From positions 1-29,082 of the forward strand of contig PKRG01000027.1 in NCBI GenBank assembly GCA_017577575.1: a stretch of 29,082 bases of DNA, read 5' to 3'. Shown here piece by piece: positions 14,681 to 22,452 of the stretch (the first letter of the stretch is position 1; every line of letters begins with the position of its first letter). This DNA comes from Acidimicrobiia bacterium (GTDB taxonomy: Bacteria; Actinomycetota; Acidimicrobiia; Spongiisociales; ZC4RG35). The position numbers and the translations under genes are program-made. The notes below the pieces were generated by a model that saw only the letters and a list, made by a program, of their open reading frames with translations, was not told the DNA's origin and ran no database searches.

Positions 14681-15241
14681 TCACTCGCGGAGATGCGTGC
14701 GCTCTCCGTGGTGGTCGAAGATCGTGATGATCTCGGCAGGACCCTCGAACCCGGCCATCGAATGCGGCGTCATCGTGTCGAACTCGGCAGCCTGGCCGGC
14801 GCGCACGATGTGGTCCTTTCCTCCCAAACGAAGCAGAACGGCGCCTTCGATCACATAGAACCAGTCGCGGCCGGGATGCACCTTCGGCTCCGGCGGCTTC
14901 TTTCGCGCCGGTAGGCGGATCTTCGCCACCGTCCGGCCGGACGGGTCGTCGGGCCGGGTGAGCATCCAGTAGGTGGATCCCTGAACCGAATCCTTCGTCG
15001 GGCGGATGACGACGTCTTCGGCCTCGTCGTCGATCAAGAGCTCGTCCACCGTGGTCTCGAGCGCCCGGGCCAGGGCGACCAGGTGATCCAGCGCCAGTCG
15101 TCTCCGCCCGGTCTCGATTCGGCTGATCGTGGACGCGCTGATGTGGGAGCGCCTCGCCAGCTCCTCGAGTGACCAACCTCTGGCGAGTCGCAACGAACGG
15201 ATCCGGTGGCGGGTCGCTTCCTCGACGTGATCTTGCGTCAC
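14681..15241 (-). CDS. XRE-family regulator with C-terminal cupin domain
   Basis: A 186-residue regulator. The HTH IRSLRLARGWSLEELARRSHISASTISRIETGRRRLALDHLVALARAL (about 12-60) is followed by a linker and a cupin sensor domain (KVHPGRDWFYVIEGAVLLRLGGKDHIVRAGQAAEFDTMTPHSMAG, with the metal-type His and Glu positions). Such proteins sense small molecules and usually control a neighbouring catabolic or redox gene. GTG 15241 is chosen because TATCAT (15254-15249) lies 7 nt before it, the leaderless pattern seen elsewhere here; GTG 15247 and an ATG at 15346 are less likely. The flavoprotein gene follows on the same strand. Confidence 0.85.
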   Translation of the reverse strand: MTQDHVEEATRHRIRSLRLARGWSLEELARRSHISASTISRIETGRRRLALDHLVALARALETTVDELLIDDEAEDVVIRPTKDSVQGSTYWMLTRPDDPSGRTVAKIRLPARKKPPEPKVHPGRDWFYVIEGAVLLRLGGKDHIVRAGQAAEFDTMTPHSMAGFEGPAEIITIFDHHGERTHLRE

Positions 15242-15248
15242 CGGCACG

Positions 15249-15254
15249 ATGATA
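15249..15254 (-). promoter_or_regulatory. -10 element of the XRE-cupin gene
   Basis: TATCAT on the minus strand followed by 7 nt and GTG 15241. It decides the start codon of that gene as a leaderless start. Confidence 0.45.
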
Positions 15255-15272
15255 TGCCGGGGAGGCCAGCGA

Positions 15273-16295
15273 TCACCGCCAGCCGAGCTCGGGGGCGACG
15301 TATTTGACGATGCCCTCCAGCACGTGGGCGTTGTATTCGACCCCAAGCTGGTTCGGGATCGTCAGGAGGAGCGTGTCGGCGGCGGCGATCGCCTCGTCCT
15401 TCTTCAGCTCCTCGACCAGTTTGTCGGGCTCGGCGGCGTATGTGCGGCCGAAGACCGCCCGGGTGTTCTCATCGATGTAGCCGATCTGGTCCCGGTCCTG
15501 GCGCCCGACTCCGAAGTAGGCCCAGTCCCGTTCGTCGACCAGCGGGAAGATGCTGCGGCTCACCGACACCCTCGGCTCCCGAGCGTGGCCGGCTTCGGCC
15601 CACGCCTCCCGGAAGATGGCGATCTGTTTCGCCTGCTGGATGTGGAGGGGCTCACCCGACTCGTCCCACTTCAGCGTGGAGCTCTGCAGGTTCATTCCCA
15701 GCTGGGCCGCCCAGCGGGCGGTCTCGTTGGAGCCGGACCCCCACCAGATCCGGTCCCGCAGCCCCTCGGAGTGGGGCTCGAGGCGGAGCAGCCCGGGAGG
15801 GTTGGGGAACATGGGCCGGGGGTTCGGCTCGGCGAATCCCTCGCCCTTCAGCAGCTCGAGGAACACCTTGGTGCGCTCCCGGGCCATGTCGGCGTCGGTC
15901 TGTCCCTCAGGCGGGTTGTACCCGAAGTAGCGGAAGCCGTCGATGACCTGCTCGGGAGAGCCGCGGCTGATCCCCAGCTGGAGCCGGCCGCCGGAGATGA
16001 GGTCCGCCGCCCCGGCGTCCTCCACCATGTAGTAGGGGTTCTCGTAGCGCATATCGATGACAGCGGTGCCGATCTCGATACGCGACGTGCGGGCGCCGAT
16101 GGCGGCGAGCAACGGGAACGGCGACGCCAGCTGGCGGGCGAAGTGGTGCACCCGGAAGTAGGCGCCGTCGATGCCGATCTCTTCGGCGGCCTCGGCCAGT
16201 TCGATCGACTGGAGCAGGGCGTCTCTTGCAGTGCGGGTGTGGGAACCGGGGACGTCGCCCCAGTGCCCGAACGAGAGAAATCCAATGCGTTTCAC
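15273..16295 (-). CDS. luciferase-like (LLM-class) flavin-dependent oxidoreductase
   Basis: A 340-residue TIM-barrel oxidoreductase of the bacterial luciferase-like superfamily, using FMN or F420. It opens with KRIGFLSFGHW, then TARDALLQSIELAEAAEEIGIDGAYFRVHHFARQLASPFPLLAAIGARTSRIEIGTAVIDMRYENPYYMVEDAGAADLISGGRLQLGISRGSPEQVI, the canonical core. GTG 16295 is preferred because homologues begin at (M)KRIGFLSFG; ATG 16316 would add seven residues, and neither has a strong ribosome site. The substrate is unknown. Its start is 120 bases from the SLH-RCC1 promoter region on the other strand; its stop lies 31 nt from the start of the XRE-cupin gene downstream. Confidence 0.92.
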   Translation of the reverse strand: MKRIGFLSFGHWGDVPGSHTRTARDALLQSIELAEAAEEIGIDGAYFRVHHFARQLASPFPLLAAIGARTSRIEIGTAVIDMRYENPYYMVEDAGAADLISGGRLQLGISRGSPEQVIDGFRYFGYNPPEGQTDADMARERTKVFLELLKGEGFAEPNPRPMFPNPPGLLRLEPHSEGLRDRIWWGSGSNETARWAAQLGMNLQSSTLKWDESGEPLHIQQAKQIAIFREAWAEAGHAREPRVSVSRSIFPLVDERDWAYFGVGRQDRDQIGYIDENTRAVFGRTYAAEPDKLVEELKKDEAIAAADTLLLTIPNQLGVEYNAHVLEGIVKYVAPELGWR

Positions 16296-16419
16296 AGTCG
16301 ATTCAACCCCTGGCATTCCGCGTCATTCCCCATTCGACCACAACCCGAGTGCGTGTGCCGCGCTCGCGCGGTCGACGGCGTGACAAGAGCCTCTGTGTCG
16401 GTCTTCTGCGATAGAAGGG

Positions 16420-16447
16420 TTCACAAAGCGCAACTCGGTGCTACGGT
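16420..16447 (+). promoter_or_regulatory. predicted promoter of the SLH-RCC1 gene
   Basis: TTCACA (16420-16425), a 16-nt spacer and TACGGT (16442-16447). A leader of about 30 nt follows, with AGGGGGG at 16470-16476. Confidence 0.5.
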
Positions 16448-16481
16448 CTGACAGCGGCTAAACCGCACAAGGGGGGTATGC

Positions 16482-16704
16482 CTGCATGCCGATCAGCTCG
16501 TTGGTACAGACCGTCGTTGGACGGTCCTCGTGGTCATGTCGGTCCTCGTCGGGTCGATCGCAGCTCCGAGTATGGGAGCGGAAGGGTTCGAGGACGTCCC
16601 GCCCGGCCACACCTTCGCCGAAGACATCGAATGGCTAGCCGATAAGGGGATCACTCGGGGTTGCAACCCGCCGACCAAACACCCGGTTCTGTCCGGATGA
16701 CTAC
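16482..16704 (+). pseudogene. frameshifted 5' part of the SLH-RCC1 surface protein
   Basis: A different frame from the main body encodes a signal-peptide-like stretch (DRRWTVLVVMSVLVGSIAAPSMGA) and a first SLH repeat, FEDVPPGHTFAEDIEWLADKGITRGCNPPT. It then reaches a TGA at 16698-16700. Compared with the second SLH unit near 16828-16895, one extra base lies at about 16676-16684 (AAACACCC in place of AACGACC); removing it joins the two frames as RFCPDDYVTRGQMAAF. The start is also unclear: ATG 16478 and 16486 are out of frame with the signal peptide, and only CTG 16482 (5 nt after AGGGGGG), GTG 16530 or ATG 16536 are in frame. Sequencing error cannot be excluded. Confidence 0.7.
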
Positions 16705-17991
16705 GTGACTCGGGGTCAGATGGCGGCGTTTCTGGTGAGGGCGTTGGGTTTGCCGCCGGCCCCGGATCAGGATTTTCGGGATTCTGGGGGGACGTTCAAG
16801 GCGGATATCGATTCTTTGGCGGCTGCGGGGATCACTCGGGGCTGCAACCCGCCGACCAACGACCGGTTCTGCCCCGAGGAACTCGTGACCCGAGGCCAAA
16901 TGGCAGCATTCCTCCACCGGGCGCTGACCGCTACGACCAGGGCGATCGACGTGAGTGTCGGCCACTTCCACGCCTGTGCCGTCTCCGAAGAGGGACGGGT
17001 CTACTGCTGGGGCTCGAACCGCGATGGTCAACTCGGTGTGCCCGAGACCTCTTCCTCTTCCGTTCCCCTCCAGGTACCAGGGCTGGCGAACGTGATCGGT
17101 GTCTCGGCGGGCGGCAGCCACACCTGTGCCACCACCGAATCGGGGCAGGCCTACTGCTGGGGCCAAGGGGCCAACGGCCGCCTCGGTACCGGAAGCAACG
17201 AATCGACCTCGACCCCGAAGCGGGTCGTCGGGCTCACGAACGTCGTCGCCGTCGAGGCGGGTGAGAACTCCACCTGCGCCCTGAGGGACAACGGCAGGGT
17301 GTATTGCTGGGGATTCGGAGAGAACGGACGCCTCGGCCACGGGAGCAATGCCTCGAGCAACACACCCGTTCAGGTGACCGGTATCACGGACGCGGTCACC
17401 CTGAGCGTCGGCTACAGCCACGCGTGTATCACGGACGAATTCGAGGAGGCATGGTGTTGGGGCGACACGGGCCGTTTCGGCAACGGGACCGCCGGCACGG
17501 GAGTCTCCTCGAGACCGGTGAAGGTCGACCTGGCTTCCGTCTTCAAGGCTGAAGCCGGCACCCGGCACACCTGTGCACTGGTCTTGGAAGGCGGCCTGCG
17601 CTGCTGGGGCTACAACCAAGCCGGGCAGCTCGGGTTGGGCGACAGGGCAGTAAGCGACCGGCCGAGGACGGTATCCGGGATGGGGGCTGTCCTCGACGTG
17701 TACGCCGGCCACTACATGTCCTGTGCCCTCAACGCCGAGGCGGACGTGTACTGCTGGGGAACCAACAGGAACGGCACGCTCGCCATCGGGTCGCGAGGCG
17801 AAGACGTCCTCGTCCCGAAGAAGACTCTCCTCGACCGTGTGGCGCTGCTCGACGTGGCCTACAACAACGGCTGCGCCGTGTCGGTCGACGGGGAAGTGAG
17901 CTGCTGGGGCGACAACATGCTGGGACAGCTGGGTATCGGCACGACCGGCGGCGTCCATCCCTCGCCGCGGCGAGTCCTCCTCCTGCGCTGA
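16705..17991 (+). CDS. SLH and RCC1-repeat surface protein (main body)
   Basis: An open frame of 428 residues from GTG 16705, probably not the native start. Residues 1-15 finish a first SLH repeat (TRGQMAAFLVRALGLPP), then comes a second (FRDSGGTFKADIDSLAAAGITRGCNPPTNDRFCPEELVTRGQMAAFLHRAL). From about 80 to the end are seven RCC1-type blades, each with HxCA(V/L) and a (Y/W/R/S)CWG motif followed by GQLG or GRLG. Each blade carries paired Cys, suggesting disulphides outside the cell. SLH repeats bind cell-wall polymers, so the protein would display a beta-propeller on the surface. Without the frameshifted upstream piece it lacks a signal peptide. Confidence 0.85.
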   Translation: MTRGQMAAFLVRALGLPPAPDQDFRDSGGTFKADIDSLAAAGITRGCNPPTNDRFCPEELVTRGQMAAFLHRALTATTRAIDVSVGHFHACAVSEEGRVYCWGSNRDGQLGVPETSSSSVPLQVPGLANVIGVSAGGSHTCATTESGQAYCWGQGANGRLGTGSNESTSTPKRVVGLTNVVAVEAGENSTCALRDNGRVYCWGFGENGRLGHGSNASSNTPVQVTGITDAVTLSVGYSHACITDEFEEAWCWGDTGRFGNGTAGTGVSSRPVKVDLASVFKAEAGTRHTCALVLEGGLRCWGYNQAGQLGLGDRAVSDRPRTVSGMGAVLDVYAGHYMSCALNAEADVYCWGTNRNGTLAIGSRGEDVLVPKKTLLDRVALLDVAYNNGCAVSVDGEVSCWGDNMLGQLGIGTTGGVHPSPRRVLLLR

Positions 17992-18014
17992 CCCCCACGG
18001 ATCGCCGGATCAGT

Positions 18015-18043
18015 GACGTCCCCGGCCGCGTGCCGGGGACGTC
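18015..18043 (+). terminator. hairpin after the RCC1 gene
   Basis: Perfect 11-bp inverted repeat GACGTCCCCGG / CCGGGGACGTC with a 7-nt loop, 24 nt past the stop. No T run. Confidence 0.65.
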
Positions 18044-18121
18044 CGCGTAGTCCAAGTGACGCGCTGACTCCTCCTGTCAGGATGGCGGAGAGGGACGCCG
18101 CTCGCAGAGGAGGAGCCGAGG

Positions 18122-18431
18122 ATGCCCGCGTCCGACGAGGACGTGAAGTCTGATCGTCTTCGCCTGTGAGGCGGGCATAGGCAGCAGCCCGATGGGCGCC
18201 AATCAGCTCAAGAAGTTGGTGAAAAGGCGAACCTGGATGTGCAGGTCATCCACGTTCCCGTGCATCAGATTCCGCCTGACACCGACGTGATCGTCACCCA
18301 TATCGGTGGGTCGTCATCAACCGCGACGAGCTGTTTGCAGCCAACACCCTCTCCATCGGGTCGAAGGCCGGCATCCTCGACGCCGACGGGGCGGTGCTGA
18401 AAGCCGCCGATGTTCCACGCCGGAAGGTGTG
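18122..18431 (+). pseudogene. decayed PTS mannitol-type EIIB gene
   Basis: ATG 18122 follows a purine-rich ribosome site (GAGGAGGAG) and begins MPASDEDVK. After a one-base shift near 18149 it reads LIVFACEAGIGSSPMGANQLKKLVK, the phosphocysteine loop of mannitol-family EIIB proteins (usual form ACDAGMGSSAMGA). A second shift near 18225 leads to ANLDVQVIHVPVHQIPPDTDVIVTH, matching the rest of the domain. A third shift near 18302 leads to RWVVINRDELFAANTLSIGSKAGI..., ending at TGA 18429-18431; that tail I do not recognise. With three frame lesions it cannot make the enzyme. No PTS partner genes are nearby. Confidence 0.75.
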
Positions 18432-18456
18432 AGGCGCGCACCCTTCGTCACGGAGA

Positions 18457-18483
18457 TGTCACAAAGTCGCTCCGGGCGGTGTC
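18457..18483 (+). promoter_or_regulatory. predicted ECF41-type promoter
   Basis: TGTCACA (18457-18463), 16 nt, then TGTC (18480-18483). The described ECF41 promoter has TGTCACA at -35 and CGTC at -10 with about this spacing. It lies ahead of the decarboxylase-sigma pair, as expected for autoregulation. Confidence 0.7.
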
Positions 18484-18516
18484 TCCATGTCGTAAGCGAA
18501 ACGACAGGAGGTCATC

Positions 18517-19110
18517 GTGTCGAGCAATACGCGTATCCCGTCCACAGAGGTCACCGGCCTGTACGGGATGGTTATCCGGCGGTTCAGCGAGCGCCTGTTG
18601 GGCCACATGCCCGAGCAGGTGGGCGTCTACTGGCACAACCCCAAGATCCTTCGGTTCTTCATGGGACTCGGCCGAAAGTCCCAGAAGTGGCATGAGTGCG
18701 ACGAAAACCTGAAGTCCCTTGCCCACATGGCCGTCTCATCAGTGGTCGGTTGCAGTTGGTGCCTCGACTTCGGCTACTTGATGGCCCACAACTCGGGCCT
18801 GGACGAAGCCAAAGTTCGGGAGGTGCCGAAGTGGCGGGAATCCGATGTCTATACGCCTCTGGAGCGCGATGTTCTCACCTACGCCGAGGCGATGTCGCAC
18901 ACCCCTCCCACGGTCACAGACGCCCTGGTCGAGCGGCTCAGTGAGGCGATCGGCGAGGCGGCGCTGATCGAGCTGACCGCCTTCATCGGCCTCACCAATG
19001 TGACCACGAGGATGAACGTGGCCCTCGGCATCCAGTCGCAGGGGTTCGCAGCCTCGTGTGGACTGCCACCGCTGGCTAGCCCATCGGGGAACGTAGCCTC
19101 GTCGACATGA
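18517..19110 (+). CDS. carboxymuconolactone-decarboxylase-like (AhpD-fold) protein
   Basis: A 197-residue AhpD-fold protein. The redox-type pair C79-x2-C82 sits in SVVGCSWCLDFGYLMAHNSGL, followed by the helices PLERDVLTYAEAMSHTPPTVTDALVERLSEAIGEAALIELTAFIGLTNVTTRMNVALGI, typical of the CMD/AhpD fold. The GTG start has AGGAGG 5 nt upstream. Its TGA overlaps the ATG of the sigma-factor gene (ATGA), so the two are coupled. In ECF41 loci the partner gene is a carboxymuconolactone decarboxylase, oxidoreductase or epimerase, so this is the cognate COE gene. Its substrate is unknown; a peroxide- or thiol-linked role is possible. Confidence 0.9.
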   Translation: MSSNTRIPSTEVTGLYGMVIRRFSERLLGHMPEQVGVYWHNPKILRFFMGLGRKSQKWHECDENLKSLAHMAVSSVVGCSWCLDFGYLMAHNSGLDEAKVREVPKWRESDVYTPLERDVLTYAEAMSHTPPTVTDALVERLSEAIGEAALIELTAFIGLTNVTTRMNVALGIQSQGFAASCGLPPLASPSGNVASST

Positions 19111-19982
19111 CCGAAGACCCGTTCGTGACCCATCGGCGCCTTCTGTTCACGGTGGCGTACGAGATCCTCGGGTCTGTCTCGGATGCAGAAGACGTTGTCC
19201 AAGAGACCTGGCTGCGCTGGTCGGATGTGGATCAAGACGAGGTGCGTGATCCCAGAGCCTATCTGGTGCAGGTGGTCACCCGGCAGGCTCTGAATCGGCT
19301 CCGGTCGCGAGCGCGGCGGCGGGAGGAGTACGTCGGCGAGTGGCTGCCGGAACCGGTGTTGACCAGCCCCGATGTCGCCGAAGACGTAGTGCTCGCCGAG
19401 AGTGTGTCGATGGCGATGCTGACGGTCCTCGAGACACTGAATCCCACCGAACGGGCGGTGTTTGTGCTGCGAGAGGTGTTCGACGTGCCCTACGACGAAA
19501 TCGCGGCGGCTATCGAGAAGAGTCCCGACGCCGTCCGTCAGATCGCCCACCGGGCACGACGTCACGTCGGGGCCCGTCGGCCCCGAATCGAGGTCCGACA
19601 CAACGAGCAACGCCGGGTGGTCGAGAGATTCATCACGGCGGCGAAATCGGGCGATCTCTATGGATTGATGGAAGTGCTGGCCCCCGACGTGGTGATGGTC
19701 ACCGACAGTGGCGGACTGGTCCCGGCGGTCCGGCTCCCGGTCGAAGGAGCGGAGAAGGTGGCGACCCTACTCACCCGGTTCGCGGACGTACCCGAGTCTT
19801 TTGCAGTGTCGACCGTTTGGCTGAACGGGGCTGCCGCGGTGCGCATCGACCGCGACGGCCAGCTCGACACGGCGGTGAGCCTCGTGGTGGCAGACGAATT
19901 GATCGTGAGCATCTACGCCGTCCGCAACCCGCAGAAACTGAAGGGAGTCGCCGAAGAGCAGGTGCTCACTCGCCTTCGGTGA
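19107..19982 (+). CDS. ECF41-type sigma factor with C-terminal NTF2-like domain
   Basis: A 291-residue extracytoplasmic-function sigma factor of the SigJ/ECF41 group. Region 2 (LLFTVAYEILGSVSDAEDVVQETWLRW) recognises the -10, region 4 (LNPTERAVFVLREVFDVPYDEIAAAIEKSPDAVRQIAHRARRHV) the -35. The linker has WLPEP (79-83). After about 165 comes an NTF2/SnoaL-like domain ending in NPQKL (274-278), matching the NPDKL motif of the group; DSGGL (200-204) stands where ECF41 proteins usually have DGGGR. In this group the C-terminal domain replaces an anti-sigma factor and controls activity in cis. It is co-transcribed with the decarboxylase-like gene from a matching promoter. Confidence 0.95.
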   Translation: MTEDPFVTHRRLLFTVAYEILGSVSDAEDVVQETWLRWSDVDQDEVRDPRAYLVQVVTRQALNRLRSRARRREEYVGEWLPEPVLTSPDVAEDVVLAESVSMAMLTVLETLNPTERAVFVLREVFDVPYDEIAAAIEKSPDAVRQIAHRARRHVGARRPRIEVRHNEQRRVVERFITAAKSGDLYGLMEVLAPDVVMVTDSGGLVPAVRLPVEGAEKVATLLTRFADVPESFAVSTVWLNGAAAVRIDRDGQLDTAVSLVVADELIVSIYAVRNPQKLKGVAEEQVLTRLR

Positions 19983-20089
19983 GCCCGGATGGCGGGCGGC
20001 GTTGCCTGGGCGGGCCGGTGGGCTGGAGCCGGGGATGCGCACAAGCACAATCAACGGCGTCGTGGTCGTCATCGGCTACGTGGACGCGA

Positions 20090-20125
20090 GGCGGCCGGCC
20101 CACCACGGAGGGGAGGCCGGCCGCC
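20090..20125. terminator. hairpin between convergent sigma and lipoprotein genes
   Basis: Perfect 11-bp inverted repeat GGCGGCCGGCC / GGCCGGCCGCC with a 14-nt loop, lying in the 167-nt gap between two convergent genes. It could end transcription from both sides. No T run. Confidence 0.5.
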
Positions 20126-20149
20126 GGTTCTGCTTCGATGTGGCCGACG

Positions 20150-20728
20150 TCAGGCGTCGGGGTCGGGGCGTTCGGTGCCCAGCTCCAGGCCGGTGTGGGA
20201 GTCGACCACCGGGCGGTCGCCCAGCGGCTCGGAGAGCTCGAACTCGTACGTCCAGAACGGTGCGGCGTCGCCGCAGGACGTGGCGTCCTCCCGAAACCCG
20301 GCGGTGAGGGTGACGAGCACCTCTTCGGCGGTCTCTTCGACCTCGGCAGAAGCCAGGCCGTAGCACTCCATCGGGCCGACGGACATGCCGACGGTCACCG
20401 AGTTGTCTCCCGAGTCGACGATCCAGCCCGCCGAGACGGGAAACGTCCGGGCGAGACCCTCCTCCGGCTCCACGGGAATCATCTCGGCGCCCTCGTCGGC
20501 GACCGTGGTGTCAGTGGTCCCGGTGGTCGTCTCGGTGGTGCCCTCCGTGGTGGTCGGGGCCTCCGTGGTCACCGTCGTCTCCGACGGAGCCGTGGTCGGT
20601 GCAGTGGTCGCCTCGGTGTCGTCGACGGATGTGGTCGGCGACGAGTCGCTACACGCGGCCAGGAGGGCCATGACGGCGAAGAGAGCGGCGGCTCTGAGAA
20701 CCGCTCGGCGCGTTCGGATGTCACTCAT
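20150..20728 (-). CDS. putative secreted lipoprotein
   Basis: A 192-residue lipoprotein of unrecognised family. The N-terminal signal RTRRAVLRAAALFAVMALLAAC ends in a lipobox Cys at about 26. A Thr/Glu-rich linker (about 27-80) leads to a small domain of beta-strand character with two Cys (PMECYGLAS and DATSCGDAAP) that may pair. ATG 20728 has AAGGGGG (20744-20738) 9 nt upstream; a TTG at 20737 would add three residues. The linker resembles that of the sugar-binding protein, typical of surface lipoproteins in these bacteria. Confidence 0.8.
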   Translation of the reverse strand: MSDIRTRRAVLRAAALFAVMALLAACSDSSPTTSVDDTEATTAPTTAPSETTVTTEAPTTTEGTTETTTGTTDTTVADEGAEMIPVEPEEGLARTFPVSAGWIVDSGDNSVTVGMSVGPMECYGLASAEVEETAEEVLVTLTAGFREDATSCGDAAPFWTYEFELSEPLGDRPVVDSHTGLELGTERPDPDA

Positions 20729-20767
20729 GTCAGACAACCCCCTTCAGCGATAGGGCGGAAATTCGAA

Positions 20768-20791
20768 CGGAACGCCCTCGCGGGCGTACCG
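20768..20791. promoter_or_regulatory. inverted repeat upstream of the lipoprotein gene
   Basis: CGGAACGCCC-TCGC-GGGCGTACCG, 9 of 10 arm positions paired. It sits about 40-60 nt before the lipoprotein ATG and could be an operator or a leader hairpin. The remainder of 20738-20960 shows no gene I can support. Confidence 0.35.
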
Positions 20792-20960
20792 TCAATGTTG
20801 GTCGGCCGACGTCCCAATGAGGCATCGGCGTCGGCTCCCGACCAGGGTCGGCTCTACGGAGACCGGATGACCCCGGCCCAAGTCGGGGCCCTCGCCGACC
20901 TCGTCATCGGGATCCTGGCCGTGCGGCCGACGGCCCAGCGGCCGCCTGAGGCGGGTCGCC

Positions 20961-20972
20961 TACCATCGCCAC
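20961..20972 (+). promoter_or_regulatory. -10 element and leaderless start of the winged-helix gene
   Basis: TACCAT (20961-20966), 6 nt, then ATG 20973. No ribosome site precedes the ATG. Confidence 0.45.
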
Positions 20973-21590
20973 ATGGATCCGTCGTCCGATCGTGCAGCCC
21001 GCGTGTTGCACACACTGCGATGTGTCGGCTTCACGAATGCGCGCCGGATCGCGGCGGCCGCCGGTCTGCCGGTCGGAGACGTCATGCCGGCGCTCTCCGA
21101 TCTCGTCGAACGGGGCCTGGTGACGGAGGAGTTCGGGCCCTTCGGCGGATGGGGGATCACCGACCGGGGCCGGGCGCGGGACGACGAGTGGCTGGCTTCG
21201 GAGGTGGATGCGGTCGGTGCCCGGGAGGTGGTGCGCGACTGCTACGAGGCGTTCCTGCCTCTCAACACCGAGCTCCTGGCGGCGTGCTCTGCCTGGCAGA
21301 TGAGGACGGTCGGCGACGCCGCCGTCCCCAACGACCATCGGGATCCTGATTACGACGCCCGGGTGCTCGACCGGTTGAGCCGTATCGACGAGTCGGCCCA
21401 GTCGGTGTTGACCTCACTGGCGGCCGTCCTGTCCCGGTTCGCCACCTATCAGGGGAGGCTCACCACCGCCCTGGAACGGGTGATGGCCGGCGACCACAGC
21501 TATTTCACCGACCAGGTCGACTCGTACCACACGATCTGGTTCCAGCTCCACGAGGACCTGCTGACCACCCTCGGGATGGGACGCAACTGA
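20973..21590 (+). CDS. winged-helix protein, probable transcription regulator
   Basis: A 205-residue protein. The first 65 residues, LHTLRCVGFTNARRIAAAAGLPVGDVMPALSDLVERGLVTEEFGPFGGWGITDRGRARDDEW, form a MarR/PadR-like winged helix with a typical wing (FGGWGITDRGR). The C-terminal two-thirds is helical, with no recognised ligand domain (VLDRLSRIDESAQSVLTSLAAVLSRFATYQGRLTTALERVMAGDHSYFTDQVDSYHTIWFQLHEDLLTTLG). Standing alone with its own leaderless promoter, its target is unknown. It converges on the flavodoxin gene. Confidence 0.75.
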   Translation: MDPSSDRAARVLHTLRCVGFTNARRIAAAAGLPVGDVMPALSDLVERGLVTEEFGPFGGWGITDRGRARDDEWLASEVDAVGAREVVRDCYEAFLPLNTELLAACSAWQMRTVGDAAVPNDHRDPDYDARVLDRLSRIDESAQSVLTSLAAVLSRFATYQGRLTTALERVMAGDHSYFTDQVDSYHTIWFQLHEDLLTTLGMGRN

Positions 21591-21672
21591 CGGGCTCGCG
21601 CGCGCCAACGGCGGCATCAGCCGCTTCGGGACGAGCGAAGGCAGGGCCCCCGAAGTCCCTTCCTGAGTGCGG

Positions 21673-22221
21673 CTACCTCGCGGTTTCGACTTCGGTGAGC
21701 TGGGCGGCGATCTCGGCTGCCCACGCGTCTATCGCCGGCCAGTCCCGGAAGTCTCCGCTGGGCATGGCGTCTGTGGCTCCGGAAGGCAGCTTCTTCATCA
21801 GCTTCTCCACCAAGCCGATGGCGGGTGCGTTCGGATCCCACGCCCCGAAGAACACCCTCTCGCCCCTCGCATGGAGCGCCGGGCCGTACTCGTCGAACTC
21901 CTTGGGTCGGGACCCCTCGAGGAGGTCGTTTCCTTTGTCATCCACCCTGTCCGTTCCCAGCGGCCCGGAACTGAACAGCCACACCGGCCGGGAAGCCAGC
22001 AGGTCGCGGTGGCGGTGGACGAAGGCGGTCGCCTCCTTCATCCAATGGAACATGTAGGCGGCGCTGCCGATGACGAATGCTTCGTACGGTTCGGGATCGG
22101 GCTTTTCCTGCACGTCCGCGACGTCCGCTTCGAGGCCCGCCTTGCGCAGACCTTCGGTGATCCGTTCGGCGATTCCGCGGGTGGAGCCGTGTCGGCTGGC
22201 GAATGCGACGAGAACCTTCAT
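21673..22221 (-). CDS. flavodoxin-domain protein
   Basis: A 182-residue flavodoxin. The phosphate-binding loop ASRHGSTRGIAERI (8-21) holds FMN phosphate, YEAFVIGSAAYMFHWMKEATAFVHRHRDLLASRPVWLFSSGPLG covers the central strands and the 50s-type loop, and RVFFGAWDPNAPAIGLVEKLMKKLP is typical of HemG/menaquinone-protoporphyrinogen-oxidase-like flavodoxins. It shuttles electrons in the cytoplasm. ATG 22221 has AAAGGAG (22234-22228) 6 nt upstream and begins exactly at the fold. The same frame is open to GTG 22452, so a longer form is possible. Neighbours give no clear partner. Confidence 0.88.
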   Translation of the reverse strand: MKVLVAFASRHGSTRGIAERITEGLRKAGLEADVADVQEKPDPEPYEAFVIGSAAYMFHWMKEATAFVHRHRDLLASRPVWLFSSGPLGTDRVDDKGNDLLEGSRPKEFDEYGPALHARGERVFFGAWDPNAPAIGLVEKLMKKLPSGATDAMPSGDFRDWPAIDAWAAEIAAQLTEVETAR

Positions 22222-22452
22222 CAAGAGCTCCTTTCGCTCTCGTCGGGCCGACGGCACGAGGGCGAAGAGGGCGATCATCACCACGACCCGCACCGCGGGG
22301 TGCCGCAGGATTCGCCCGAGGATCCGGGGCCGGCGCGGCGTCAGGTTCCAGTCGACTATCGGCCGGACTCCCAGCCTCACGAACGCGTCCACGACCGAGG
22401 GGAGCAGCGCGTCCAGGGTGGAATCGGGGTGTTCAACGGTTGCTCGTGTCAC
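22222..22452 (-). other. possible N-terminal extension of the flavodoxin (long form)
   Basis: This 77-codon stretch is in frame with the flavodoxin and has no stop between. It reads VEHPDSTLDALLPSVVDAFVRLGVRPIVDW, then a basic run and a hydrophobic segment HPAVRVVVMIALFALVPSA, then RRERKELL. GTG 22452 follows TACCAT (22466-22461) by 8 nt, a leaderless context. The product would be 259 residues with one membrane segment ahead of the flavodoxin. It could instead be a leader whose translation feeds the internal ribosome site. Confidence 0.45.

Noticed and set aside
16478..16504. ATG 16478 and ATG 16486 as starts of the SLH-RCC1 gene
   Set aside because: Both are out of frame with the signal peptide and the SLH repeats, and end within about 160 nt.
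20867..20972. Short plus-strand frame starting MTPAQVGALADLVIGILAV
   Set aside because: It has no ribosome site or leaderless promoter, and runs on out of frame into the winged-helix gene.
19340..21349. 669-codon plus-strand frame spanning several genes
   Set aside because: It crosses the sigma factor, a hairpin, the lipoprotein (other strand) and the winged-helix gene, and shows no family motifs.
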